From positions 658,992 to 722,991 of the forward strand of contig WBMV01003263.1 of assembly GCA_013396655.1 (NCBI GenBank): a stretch of DNA of 64,000 nt. The letters are read 5' to 3'. The position numbers were made by a program, and so were the translations under genes. Below the pieces are notes generated by a model. The model was given only the letters and a program-made list of their open reading frames with translations, did no database searches and was not told where the DNA came from. Of the stretch, positions 49,401-60,000 are shown piece after piece. The stretch comes from Campylorhamphus procurvoides (lineage: Eukaryota > Chordata > Aves > Passeriformes > Dendrocolaptidae). Position 1 is the stretch's first letter; the number at the start of each line of letters is the position of its first letter.

Positions 49401-49961
49401 ACTGAGCATTGTTGAAGTATTTTTTTCTTAGCATTCATTTGTGCTTTCTTGAATCTCAACTATATGTCTTTTGTTGTCTCTCTTGAAATTTACCTATAGA
49501 GAACAAAAATGTATCTGTTGGATGTTTTTTCTCCAAAGGAGTTCATAGTTTAAATGAAAGTCTTAAATGCTGCCTCATGTTAAAATCTGTTAAAATCACA
49601 CTAAATCCATGCATGACTCATTGCAAAGTATTTGGCTGGGTTTATTTTTCCCCTAAATACGCTAACATTTCAACATCCTCTTGTATTCCAGAGGAAATCC
49701 TTAAGACAGGTTACTGGGGAGGAAAAAAGCAAAGTGTCTAGCAGAAGCGTTGGATTAGACACAGCTACTTCTTGCCCTCTTGAAATTGGACAACCACCTG
49801 ATGAGTTTCACCTATCTCCTTCTAAACAATGTTGGATCAAGGAGGGATCCTCTGAGTATGGAGGCTTTCCAGGATTCAGTAGCAGTGATGGAGTATTAAG
49901 GGAACTGGATGATGGACAATATGACCAGGAAGATGGAGTCACTCAGGTCACATGTATGTGA
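25321..49961 (+). CDS. RFTN2: RFTN2 (raftlin-2), complete coding gene span
   Basis: Nine coding exons join without a break: 25321-25459, 29310-29493, 31416-31527, 33155-33467, 36397-36597, 39392-39513, 40578-40681, 45159-45237 and 49692-49961. That is 1524 nt, 507 residues plus stop, close to the roughly 500 residues of mammalian raftlin-2. The N-terminus MGCGLRKLED has Gly2 and Cys3, the usual sites for myristoylation and palmitoylation, so the product should sit on the inner leaflet in lipid rafts. The family is linked to raft organisation and receptor uptake. The C-terminus GVTQVTCM and the FSSSD...LRELDDGQ block match raftlin-2 rather than raftlin-1, from memory. The gene lies on the same strand as BOLL and converges with MOB4, as in human. 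Confidence 0.95.
25460..29309 (+). other. RFTN2: RFTN2 intron 1
   Basis: 3.85 kb between the exon 1 donor and the exon 2 acceptor. It has a T-rich run near 27217-27230 and an ATTTTTTTT/A-rich mix. Open frames such as 27197-27502 look like chance. No repeat family was recognised. Confidence 0.6.
29310..29493 (+). CDS. RFTN2: RFTN2 exon 2
   Basis: Completes an Ala codon and reads SSNPEVIKISSVLDIASQVE, then EYYSKGYVVGAVHPIMLPIG, and ends LSRLKL plus two bases. Acceptor ctttag, donor gtaaca. The GYVVGAVHP core is conserved in raftlins. Confidence 0.94.
31416..31527 (+). CDS. RFTN2: RFTN2 exon 3
   Basis: Completes Ser and reads QKHAAPRGQRHPRLVIEECP then LMYETLTNEVVKELLEK, ending in phase 0. Acceptor ttctag, donor gtaacg. 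The frame continues into the intron on both sides by chance only. Confidence 0.93.
33155..33467 (+). CDS. RFTN2: RFTN2 exon 4: conserved core plus acidic linker
   Basis: Starts VNESAKSGKKFVGFVTQHFP, a conserved raftlin block, then runs into a hydrophilic, Glu/Ser/Asn-rich, probably disordered linker (for example SGHSSESGIEEEMQGENRLL) that is expected to vary between species. It ends in GD plus one base at a gtaata donor. Acceptor attacag. 313 nt, the longest coding exon. Confidence 0.93.
33468..36396 (+). other. RFTN2: RFTN2 intron 4
   Basis: 2.9 kb, AT-rich. An alternating-purine/pyrimidine AT stretch lies at 33578-33610. No gene or recognised repeat is seen on either strand. Confidence 0.55.
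33578..33610. repeat. AT-rich alternating tract
   Basis: ATATAT/GCATAT mixture with partial self-complementarity (tatatgcatata), within RFTN2 intron 4. Confidence 0.4.
36397..36597 (+). CDS. RFTN2: RFTN2 exon 5
   Basis: Completes Asp and reads KLYTVFNVFDDDSTCWTYHE then GVLSMKVTRKGPVVSTLEAD, ending VHWETSK plus one base. Acceptor tcttag, donor gtgagt. The conserved W, Y and aromatic pattern is typical of the raftlin central domain. Confidence 0.94.
36598..39391 (+). other. RFTN2: RFTN2 intron 5
   Basis: 2.8 kb. It contains a GC-richer patch at about 37250-37390 and the possible CR1 remnant at 38455-38700. No open frame with family resemblance. Confidence 0.55.
38455..38700 (-). mobile_element. 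Possible old CR1 remnant
   Basis: The stretch with agagctggaaaagaactctc and tggagatctgttacagttca resembles the antisense CR1 3' terminus, which has a gttggaa/ggacct/gagatcat pattern. A block like agaagttctgcctgctcttc follows. It is much degraded and sits in RFTN2 intron 36598-39391. The call rests on pattern memory only. Confidence 0.35.
39392..39513 (+). CDS. RFTN2: RFTN2 exon 6
   Basis: Completes Gly and reads DYLPKSLEGLFIYEEEGAGV then PGSNKKGNDAIVVEQWTVIE, ending in phase 0. Acceptor ttcacag, donor gtaaat. The LPKSLEGLFIYEE and VVEQWTVIE motifs are raftlin-specific. Confidence 0.94.
40578..40681 (+). CDS. RFTN2: RFTN2 exon 7
   Basis: Reads GCEIKTDYGPLLHTLAEFGW then LLTCVLPTPVVRHD and two bases. 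Acceptor atgtag, donor gtaccc. The short exon is bounded by stops in this frame and was found by continuity and the GPLLHTLAEFGW motif. Confidence 0.93.
40682..45158 (+). other. RFTN2: RFTN2 intron 7, the longest RFTN2 intron
   Basis: 4.5 kb, AT-rich with mononucleotide tracts (a TCTC/T run at 41404-41432, a C8-A7 junction near 41308-41321). Open frames up to 78 codons look random. No RNA gene or repeat family was recognised. Confidence 0.55.
45159..45237 (+). CDS. RFTN2: RFTN2 exon 8
   Basis: Completes Ser and reads EGNLATKQVIFLQRPVMWSS then TVQTPE, phase 0. Acceptor attttag, donor gtgagt. EGNLATKQ...FLQRPVMW is a conserved raftlin block. Confidence 0.94.
45238..49691 (+). other. RFTN2: RFTN2 intron 8
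   Basis: 4.45 kb. It holds two minus-strand open frames of 146 (45431-45871) and 158 codons (48671-49147), and a GC-richer patch at 48790-49050. An AT-rich ATATAAATATAT patch lies at 46695-46730. None has a recognised homologue. Confidence 0.55.
49692..49961 (+). CDS. RFTN2: RFTN2 exon 9: C-terminus and stop
   Basis: Acceptor ttccag. Begins RKSLRQVTGEEKSKVSSRSV and continues through GLDTATS, LSPSKQCWIKEG and GFSSSDGVLRELDDGQYDQE to GVTQVTCM and TGA at 49959-49961. The tail is hydrophilic and likely disordered. The terminal VTCM is conserved with mammalian raftlin-2. Confidence 0.95.
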   Translation, partial: RKSLRQVTGEEKSKVSSRSVGLDTATSCPLEIGQPPDEFHLSPSKQCWIKEGSSEYGGFPGFSSSDGVLRELDDGQYDQEDGVTQVTCM

Positions 49962-51055
49962 TAAAGTAAGTAACTGCATCAAATGGACATGTACATAAAT
50001 CACAGAAATGGATTTTTTTGGAAGAAATTATACTACTTTAAATGCATTGGTGTAATCCTATGACTTTTCCCAGACTCATTTTGTATTTTTGCCAGTTTCT
50101 TTGTTGTGTTAATCCTACTGTAGTAATAATACTACTGCAAAATAATTTGCTTTTCTGTCTCACTTTAATAGTATAACTACATTGACTGAGTGTTCTCCTA
50201 ACTTGTTAATACTTTTGACAAGCAAGGAAGCAAAAGTTGCAAAAGAGTGACAGTTTGAATTGTGTAAGGGAGGAAGGAATGAGGATGTTTAGTATTTTTC
50301 AGAAACTGGAGGAATGTTTTGGGTTTTGATTGGTTGTTTTGTTGTTGTTTTTATAAGGCTGTTGTAAATATTGGTGGGCAGAGATGAACTGTCTGGCTGT
50401 TAAGTTTTAATGTAATTTTCACTTTACTTGCCTTGTATAAGTTCAAACGCTAGAGAAATGTCAAGTCCTAGCCTAGAGTGTTAATAATTTAAGTTACATT
50501 CTGAATTGGTGTGGACAGAAACTCGGGGGGGTGTAGGCAGACACTTGCTCCTGTAATAGTTTCCCCTATACAGGTTGTACCAGGGTTCCTTGCACGTGTA
50601 AGCCAGAAGCTGTTGGAGCTTAAACTTGTATAATGATGCATTCAGAACTCCTGAGTGGGCAGTAAAAGCCACTCATCCCTGAAAGGTAACCTGCAGTCCG
50701 TGAATAGGGAGTTTTGAGAAGCTCATTGACATCAGTGTGCACAGGGGTGCTGCTAACACATGGAGGAAGACATAGGATAAACTTCATAGGTGATACTAGG
50801 TCATGCAGTATATACAAACGTGCTGGTGTGTATATAAAAGATTTCTCAGCTGAATGTCTCTCACACTGGATAAAGTGTATTCAACTGGATCAAATACCAG
50901 ACATCCTTGCCACCGGGAGGAGCTGCTTGCATTAAGGGAGGTAAATGCTGGCAGGGCTCTGTGGGGAGAGGCACAAACAGGAATTATTTTTATGCTGCTG
51001 TCTGAAAGCTACAGTTCATAGAAGAGAACCTGAATAAAAATACATGTCGAGAAAA
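49962..51055 (+). other. RFTN2: RFTN2 3' untranslated region (probable extent)
   Basis: Non-coding stretch from the stop to the first AATAAA at 51033. The end is inferred; longer forms using later signals (for example 52560s) cannot be excluded. Confidence 0.45.
51033..51038 (+). terminator. Candidate RFTN2 poly(A) signal AATAAA
   Basis: First canonical hexamer after the stop codon, about 1.07 kb downstream. A genomic A-rich run follows at about 51052. Confidence 0.4.
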
Positions 51056-54000
51056 AAAAATTGCATTTTTAATTTTGTATTAGAAGCAAAAAATCTGTAA
51101 ATGCTTGTCACATTGAAGGTAATGCAAAATAATTTGGTCAAAATGAGGAGTCAGAATAGAACTGAGCAATTGTCTTCACAACCCTACTCTCAGTGTTTGC
51201 AGTACAGCACACCCAGCCCCCAGGGATTTTGATACCCATCTCTGTGTTGTGCTGCAGACACGGAGAGAAGTGTCATGAATACAATTACCTGCACCAATCA
51301 GCTCCCCTGGCGTGGCATCCCACCAGCTGCTGTGGGAACCTGCCTGTCTGTAGTGGTAGATGCTGGCACTAAATGCAGTGGGCAAATCAATGCAGTGACA
51401 GGAACACCAACAACTAACTCTAAATGAGTACCCAGGAGGTGACCACGATAGTGTAAGTCCAGCTGCAGGCTCAGAGCTGTGCAGAAAGAACATGGGCAGA
51501 AGCTGCGTATTTAAATAAGGAAAAATTAACACATGAGGGGAAAAAAGTTGCACTTTCTGTGATAAGCAAAAGAAGTATCAAACATAATGCTATTTCAATT
51601 TATTTTTATAGGACGGGAGCTGGCAGAAACCCATTCTTCTGGCATAATTAGCATAGTGGGAGCTTGAAGTATTGTTTTGGAGTGTCTTCCTGGTTTGATT
51701 GTGAAATTCTTGTAGGCAGGCTTGTTTATTTTTCATTTTGGAAGAGAAACTTAAAATCCCAAACCTGCTACAATCAGCTGGGTTTTTTTTTCCCAGAAAA
51801 TCCACAGGCCTGGAGCTGGAGACATTCTTTCACCTTCTTTTACCCATTGCTCACTGTGGGGAGTGATGGGAGCACAGGAGTACCTGTGATAGGAGCCATG
51901 GTAAGAAACCTCTTCTTGCCAAGGCTTCTCTCCAGCTTTGCCACCAGCATCCTGAGGTCAGAGTTGTGAGGCCTGAACCTCGTCTTCATTCCCTGTCTGG
52001 TGGCACTGTGGGAAGATCTGCCTTGAGGGAGGGTGCCGGGCTGGGAGTTCCTTCAGAGCCTGACCCAAGTGCTGCTTTCTCTTGTAGCTGCTGCTCTGGA
52101 ACAGCAGCGGGGGCCACAGTTAGCAGGAGTCTCCTCCAGGAGTCTTCCACAGGGGGAAGAAATGAAAGTACATGTTGCATCTGCCTCGGGCAGAAAGCCA
52201 GGTAACTCTAGCATATTAAAAATGGAGTAACAGATGGTCTCTTGCAACTTGGAATATGTTGCTCTCCTTCTAAAAGTATTTTTCGTGAGTTATCCAAAAC
52301 TCTGTGTGTAATTTTAAGTATTGGTCATTCTCCACACAAGTTAAACCTATAAAATGAACAAAAATTGGCCAGAAAGTCCAGCAATTCTGAATATGTCAAG
52401 TTAGAGTTTTTAAAGTATATCAAATAAATTACCTTTTCTAAAACAGTATTCTTGCTCAAGGTGGATAACAATAGTGAATTCTTAAACACTGAACTGCAAC
52501 TATTTAAGTTACAAAGTCTGAGGTCTTTTCATATCAGCTGTTGAGAGTGCAGAAAAATCAAATAAAATAGTATCGTTTTGAAAGGTATTTTCCCCTTACA
52601 ATTAATGGGATCTACACAAGGGAGATTCTGTTTTAGTAGTGGGGTAGAAATTGAGCATGCCCAAGATGTCCACAGGTAAATTCTAGAATATAATCACTTT
52701 TAGCAAGTCTTCTCTAAAAGGAAATAAAACAGTTTTACAGGAGTCCCCAGTTTTAACTGTACTTTAGTTCTTGCTCATGAGTCTCACAGGTGTTGACAGT
52801 GCCGCAAATCTCAGAATTCTCCTAGTCTTTTTAATTCAGTATAAATATGTGAAATTGTTTCCTCTGAACCTACCCAGCAATTCCTGTCGTTTTTCTCACA
52901 GGATGAAAGTTGCTTCTGCTGTAGAAACATTAATCTTGATTGTCTTCCCAGCTCTATATTACAGGGCTACATTTAGGCTCTGTATGGAAGAAAATAAAAT
53001 ACAACTTTTCATGTGGGGGGAAAAAAGCCAACCTGACAGGATCCAAGATAGAGATCTTTCAAATGAGTGGCATGGAGAGGGTAGCAAAGGAATAAAATTC
53101 TTCAGCATTCTTTTTTTGATACAAGAACTCAGGGTGATCATGGCATTGGTAAAGTGGCAGGTTAGAAACAAACCACGGAATCTGTCCAGCTGACTGTAGA
53201 ATTCCTTGCTGCAGGATGTTGTGTATAAAGCTATGTGGATTTAAAAGATACCAAAAAACTCCTGAAAGCAAAAATACTGCTCTGTTCTCTCTGAAAGTCA
53301 CTGAACCAGAAACTGTTGCAGACTGAAAACTGGTCTGACTGACTGCACACCTGTCCTGATCTTTAGGTTAGCGTAAGCATCAGGGGTTCGTGTAGCCGAG
53401 TGTTCTCCTGCTGCAAGGCTGGCTCTGAAAGTCAGGGCAAGTGTTACCGACTTCATGCTGAACTGCACGAGGAAAACCCCTTCCCTGTACGTGGCGAGAA
53501 ATGCTCTGCAACTATCAGAACAGAGACAGAAGGCAGCCAGTGCTGTTCGTGACCTCTGAAAAGGCCTGTTTATCCTTTCTGATGCTTAAATTGGTTGAAG
53601 AGGAAATGGTTTTCTAGTGTTTACAAACAGGAAGAAACTGTCCAATGTTAAATATTTTGTACCCTGCTCATAATTGTCAGAACAGTTTATTTACATATCT
53701 GGTCAGCTGCAATAAACTGCTGCTTAACTTCTGTTTCTGGTCTGTAAAATACTATTTTATTTTTGTAGAAGGTAAGTTCTTTACTATAGTTCACATATGA
53801 AGGTTCTCACCATTAAAACCACTTACCAAATCAGTTGGTTTGTTTGTCTCACAGTGACATTAAATGTGTTAGATCAGTGTATACCTTGCTTCAAGCTAGA
53901 ATGACTTTTTTGCAGTCTGATCTGTACCTCCATACAGCTCACAAGGCAAAGCCTGATAGACTTGCAGCCATATATTAAAACCTGATTAGGTTTTCCTTGT

Positions 54001-56650
54001 TCTTTGCAAGGCAAGAAGTGCAGGTTGCTGTCTTGACAATTCCCTAGGGATGCATTCACAGAACAGTGTAAGTTAAGGTTTACGTTTTTCAAAGCCAAAT
54101 GTCTGTATCAGAATTTAGATGAGTGTTGTGAATTAAAGAAGCAAACATCCCTGGCTTGAGGTAAGCACAACTTGAAATGAAGAGATGAGCTGGTTTAGAG
54201 GAACTGGTCCAATGACATGTTCTGATCTGTTTAAGCAGATGAACTTTGACAACATCTGAGAGAATTAAAATCTTAAAAGTAGCAAATTCACTATGGCTGA
54301 TGTGCTGCAAGCTATGCTAAGCCGAAAGTCAGGAAAAACCTCAGTGAAGGAAAAAGGAATTTGAAAGCTAGTCTTTGCTTACACTATGCTTTTGTGTTTG
54401 TGATTTACTGTCATGTGCTTACTCTGTGTCTGGAAGGCTCTCTTCTAGAGCTCTTACATTTTTACTGTAGAACCACCATTTCTTGATTTGAGAGGTGTAT
54501 AAATGTGAGGTCTGACTTCCAAATTGTTAATGAGTATTGCATTTCTTTACTTTTGAAAGAAACACAACTTCATTTCAGCACACCTTGTAGCAGAGAGAGG
54601 AGAGCAGAGAAGCTTCTACTGGAAACATGCAGTTGCTGCATTCTTGGATGACATGAAGTGAGAATAACTTGCCAAAATATAGTAGTATGGATAAAGAAAC
54701 AGTTTAATTTGATCCTTTTTTTTTTTTTACAGTATAGTTCAAAGACAGTCTCAGTTTCCCTATTATTAGAATCTAAATTAAATGTGTTAATATTTATTAG
54801 ACAAATCAATGGTTTGCTTAGGCTAACTGAAGTTTATGGTACCATCCAGGCACATGTGTGTACACAGTACTCATGTAAACAAGAGCAAGGGAAAATACAA
54901 GCAGTGTCTCACTTAGGCCTTATATAAAATCAGCGTAGTATAGCAAGTCAACTTTACAGTGCAAATTGGAATGAGAATAAACAGGATTAAAACTTCCCGA
55001 GTTTTATTTTGAAGTGAAACTCTTAAAGCGTAAGAGGAAGAGGTTTAAAATTTTAATGCAGTCCTGAGCACCACATCATTTTCTTCTGTTTTTTAGAGGA
55101 AATGTAATTAGCAACACCAGTTACACGTTTTTGCCTGTCTCAGTCACCACAGCCAATATACACATGCAGAGTGACTGGACGAAGGAGCCACACCGTGGAT
55201 GGTCCTAGAGCAGACTGGAACAAAGCTAAATACATTTTACTACCTCCAGAACACAGTTCTCCTACCTGCAGTACAAACTTCAAGGTATCTATCAAAATCA
55301 GGTAACCTGGTCTATACAAGGCAAGTTACAGCTAACTGTATAGACAGCAACTAAAGCTACTTTCACTCAGACAACATCTCATGCAATTACCCTGCAATTA
55401 CAATGATAAACATGAGACAAAAAGAGCTGCTGAAGAATAAAACTGTTGAAATACTTAAGCTTAGTCTCTCTATTTTCTCATTGTTTAAATTCCCTTTACA
55501 TCCAGGTGATACAGTTGCTTGAGGTGTGCTTGATTCATATAAAGAAAAATAGAATTTAAGGCATGTTTTAGTATATTATGAAAAAAAGACAATAAAAATA
55601 GGTGGACTCCCTTCTTTCCATGTAAATATAATGTAGAAAACAAAGTGTAAATTACTGGAACTGGCTGAGCTTGCCCATTCTGATCTGCTGAAAGAAATAA
55701 AAAGAGGGCTCCTGGCAACCTCAAAGAGAAACAACCAGCTAACTTCTGAAACAGCTATGCAAAATTCATTTAATATAAGAACACTGCTACTGCTTTTAGA
55801 CCCTGCATTCATGTACACTTAGCAGTATTTCTGTTATATGCATCTCTAAAACATTTAGTTCTATCATTCTAGACATAACACAATTAAGCAGCACTCATGG
55901 AAATTGTCAGTTATTGCAAATCTGCAAACAGCTTCAAATAAACATCTGATAAGGAACAGAAGCATGAATCCAAATCTTTCTGTCAGTATAATCCAGGTGA
56001 ATGAAGAGAAACAAACGTATGTTGAAAACATGATTAACTGTTGCAAAGAATGGCATTCAATATTTCAGGTGCTTATAATGTTTTTGTAGGAATACAAGCA
56101 AAGACCATGCTAGTGTGTTATGTAGTGTAACATGAATAGTTGAGGTATAATCTGTAAGCAGTTGCAATCAATATGCACAGGTATTCTTTAGAGAGGGTGT
56201 GGAGTGGAGAACAGAACTCTGCCGTACCAGGGCAGCACCTGTCCCCTGCTGTGCACAAACCTCTGCCGTTAACAAAAAAAACAAGTCCAGAAACTGTGTT
56301 AGATATATATCAAGAATATATATGCTCAATAGCATAGTGAAATTGTCCTTTTGGTTAATACTATAGATCCTATTAGCATTTGGATATACACATACAACAA
56401 TATGCACATCCAGAAGTAAATCTTCAAAGCCATCTTAAAAAAATAAAAGGTAAATTAGGAGTAAGCTACAGTGCAAGAAGCTTCTTGCAGGATTATTTAT
56501 TTAAGGTGATAATCTTTGAACTAAGACTTAATATTTCTACTGCATTACAAAATGGCTTGCTGTGAAATCTTAGTATTTTTTCCCCACCCAATCAGACACA
56601 TCTACAGGATTGTGATTCAATGATTGTTTAGCAGCAATTTTAGAGAACTG
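51056..56650. other. Convergent RFTN2-MOB4 intergenic interval
   Basis: No recognised gene. A moderately GC-rich segment at 51810-52210 contains exon-like splice pairs (acceptor before 52088, donor gtaact after 52200). The 140-codon + frame at 52771-53193 has no recognisable relatives. Part of the right side may be an extended MOB4 3'UTR. Confidence 0.5.
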
Positions 56651-56693
56651 TAAAGTCTTTTATTAACAGGCATTATAAACAGATACTACTACT

Positions 56694-56699
56694 TTTATT
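56694..56699 (-). terminator. Candidate MOB4 poly(A) signal (AATAAA on the minus strand)
   Basis: TTTATT on + is AATAAA on -, about 205 bases past the MOB4 stop. A second one lies at 56659-56664. Mammalian MOB4 also uses much longer 3'UTRs, so other sites further left may serve. Confidence 0.35.
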
Positions 56700-56904
56700 T
56701 AAAAACCATGAGTGCCACATTGATGAATATACAGCTCATGAATAACTTAAAGGTATTTCCCATATTAAAAGGCAATGCACACAGCATACAAAAAGTATAC
56801 TAAACAAAGCTATGAGGATACGTGATTGAAGTGTCTAAAATGATATATACAGTACATAATTATTTTGTTTTTATTCAGTACAGGCTTCTGTACTGCTGTT
56901 CCCA

Positions 56905-57036
56905 TCATGCCTCACTTTCCCCTGACACTGAATTTTGCACTTCTTCTTCCAAAATTGGTACAATCAGGTTATCCTTGGACATCAGATTATACTTCATCAC
57001 AAACTTAGTGAACCGGTGACACAAGAAAGTTTCATT
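56905..57036 (-). CDS. MOB4: MOB4 last exon
   Basis: Acceptor ctccag on the minus strand. Reads [20 protein letters not shown], then [13 protein letters not shown] and [10 protein letters not shown] with TGA at 56907-56905. The sequence is essentially identical to mammalian phocein. Confidence 0.96.
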   Translation of the reverse strand, partial: NETFLCHRFTKFVMKYNLMSKDNLIVPILEEEVQNSVSGESEA

Positions 57037-60000
57037 CTGGAGATGAAAAAAGGGGAAAAACGGTATGTACGGAAAGATTATTTTAAACAATTAGGAAGAG
57101 CATACTAAAAAACCACCAGCCTACTTGTATGTAATTGCCTCATTAGATTTACAAGTCTTGGAAAGAAATAGTCATGCTTAAATAGGAAATTTTTACTGCT
57201 TTTGCATCTTCACTGTTTGCTTATAGTTACTGCAATTAATAAAAAACCCACTGAAGGTCAGGTTTAAGTCAGAGCTCAATTTAACAGCACTTAAGAATAT
57301 ATTTAAATATCAGTATGGTTCTGGAATTCCTCCTGCATGTACTATTCTAAACAGAACAGGGCACAACCATGCCCTGTTCCAGCAACCTCAAGAGGGGTTT
57401 AGCAAAGGTTTCCCTTTTTATCTAGCTATGCTCCTTATCTCCTTTTTATCTCTTCTACTTTCCCATAACAAAAAACACACAACACAAGTTAAAGCTTACT
57501 GGAGGAGCACAAGCTGTCACCAGTTATTCCATTTCTTTACAGTTTTACAATTAAAATTCCTTAACTGTCATACAGGAAATCCATATATACATAAGCAGTA
57601 CTAACTAAATCAAGTGCCTGAATGCATTCAGGAATCTTAAAAACAAGATGAATTTGAGTTCTTCCATATAAACCCTCAAATTCTGACCTTTTATCCAACT
57701 AAAAGGAAAGCATAATTGGGTAACTAATCATGTAAATGAGGTTTTTTTTATGTATGTATAACAGCTTTTCAGTTACTGTAAAACTGGAATTTACTATAAT
57801 CCATCCTTCACTCGAATATAGATCTTCTGGGAGGACCAAAATGTCTTATGCAATTATATCACAGCTCTGACTTCTGCTTTCAAGATCTAATTGGAAACTA
57901 CTTACTTCATATTCATCAAATATCTGCCGGTGATGAAAATAAGCATGGGAGAATATTCTGTAAATCCTTCGGCACACTGATCCTAATTTGGCTACAGAGG
58001 ATTCCTTTATGCTAACCCTGTAAACATCAGGAGAAAGGTTACACAACATCTGATTAGTGCAATACACATTGACACGAATTCTGGTTGTTAAAACTATACT
58101 GTATAATTGCACATGAAATGTAGACAAGCATTGCAGGTATCTGTGTCTGCAATTGCTTATTTTTGGAAGGAAAAGTAAGAATGTTGGTTCAGGCTCCACA
58201 TTTACAAACTGTACTCTGACTACAAAAAAAGTTTTGCATGTTGTTAACTGTCATCAGTTATTCTGGTAAAGGCTGGATTTCTGGTTTCCAGCATTGATGG
58301 GCAAAGAAAGACTTCCAGCTGTAGTTCCTCAGATTCCTGAAGAAGTATAATCCTGGCTTCTCCAGGGAGGGTGCTGTGATGTGAGCTGCCCATTCAGTGC
58401 ACTCAGTTTCTGCCTTCTGTGGTTGCCATATCCCACAGTACATTGCTGTTGGCTTCTAGCAGCTTTCAGTGCTGTACTGTTTAAGCCCTTAGATTTGCAG
58501 CATCTCCCTAAAGGCCATCCTGTTGTTTAGGTGGCCACTACTCCCGTGGAGACCCCATAACACTAACAGGTATTAGTAAAACAGTTTCCACCTAAAAAGT
58601 ATTTGTCAGGTCCAGTAAATGGCAAATTATTTGAATAAGCAAGAATTATTCCTGGCTTAAAAGTGGCAGTAGGCCCATCAACAGATGCAGAATTTCTGAT
58701 AGTTTCAATAGTAGTCCATGAAAAATGCATTGCACCTTTCTATGTGCTTTGTTAGTGTTGTGCCACCTCCTCCCTCCCTCCTCCCAAGAGAAAGGGTTTT
58801 TACCTGCTGGGGAAGTATTTATTGCTATTCAGAAGGCAAGCAGCTCCATCAAGTGTGTGCCTGGTGTAGTCTATAGCAGGACACTACAGAAACAGACAGT
58901 GAGTGAGCACGAACATGAGCACATGCATGACGTTCTCATAGAACTGGTTTAAAAAGCAGCATTTTAATTATGTTTCCTGATGCTTCTGACTTCACTGGTC
59001 ATTTTTATTCCCAGAAGTTTCACATTGGTTCTCTGAAGGTGTAACTACATTTCCTCCTTAAGTGAGCCATTTCTTTTCTCTGTTTCACAACCCATGTAAA
59101 TTATTTGAAGAAAAAAGTTACTGTGGAAATGTAATTGTGCACATGAGTAAGTTAATGTTATGAATCTCTGTAAGTAAAGCTGTATAGTAAGAATACATGC
59201 TGGAAGTATGCTGAAAGAAAAGATGATTGTTCCCTCACAGTTCATTTGTTTCCCACATAGCCAAGCTGCCAGACTCTTTACAGGCTCTCAACCCAAACCT
59301 GCACCTGAATCTATCTGTGCTTTTTCCCTTGGCAAAGAAAACTAAAATCCTGAGTGTAACTATGTGTATAAGGAGCCAAGCCCTGGCTCTGCAATCAAGT
59401 ACAGGGAGAGGAGAAGGAAGAAAGTATACTAAGATGAACTGAGACAGGCTGAGAGCAGGAATATCTGTCTGTGTTAGTGCTCATCAACTTCAGAAGATTT
59501 CTCAATTGTACATTTCTGTCCAAGGTCAAGGTACCATCACCCACTATCTGACCACTAGCTGTTTTTTAATACTGATGTGGAAAACAGGAGATAAATGCTG
59601 CATGCTCCGAGATAAAAAGCAGCCTGAAGTTCTCCAGTCTAGCTGAGTAAAACACTTACTGCCACACATCCCAATATACCAAGTGGGGACAGGGGTTCGA
59701 GGAGGAATGGGACAGAAGTTGACTTTCAGAGATAAATCAAGTCATCTCAGGAAATTAAAAGCAGAACATAAAAAAGCTTACAGGACAAAAAGGATAAGGT
59801 TAGAAAGAACCGATATCTTTCTTATTCTGGAAGATGAAATACAAAGATAAATATGACACACTGGACTACTGCCACAACCAATAGCAACAAACACCTTCTG
59901 AAGGCAAAAAAGATATATCAAGTGGTTCAGTAGAAGATCTGAACGAAGTTTAAAGTCATTGGACAGTGAGGGAGACAAGCTACTGCCATAATGATAAACC

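Noticed and set aside
49084..49405. Two overlapping plus-strand frames of 104 and 82 codons in RFTN2 intron 8
   Set aside because: They overlap in different frames, neither is needed for RFTN2 continuity, and no family is recognised.
52771..53193. 140-codon plus-strand frame between RFTN2 and MOB4
   Set aside because: No family resemblance, AT-rich, and contains poly(A)-like hexamers; treated as chance.
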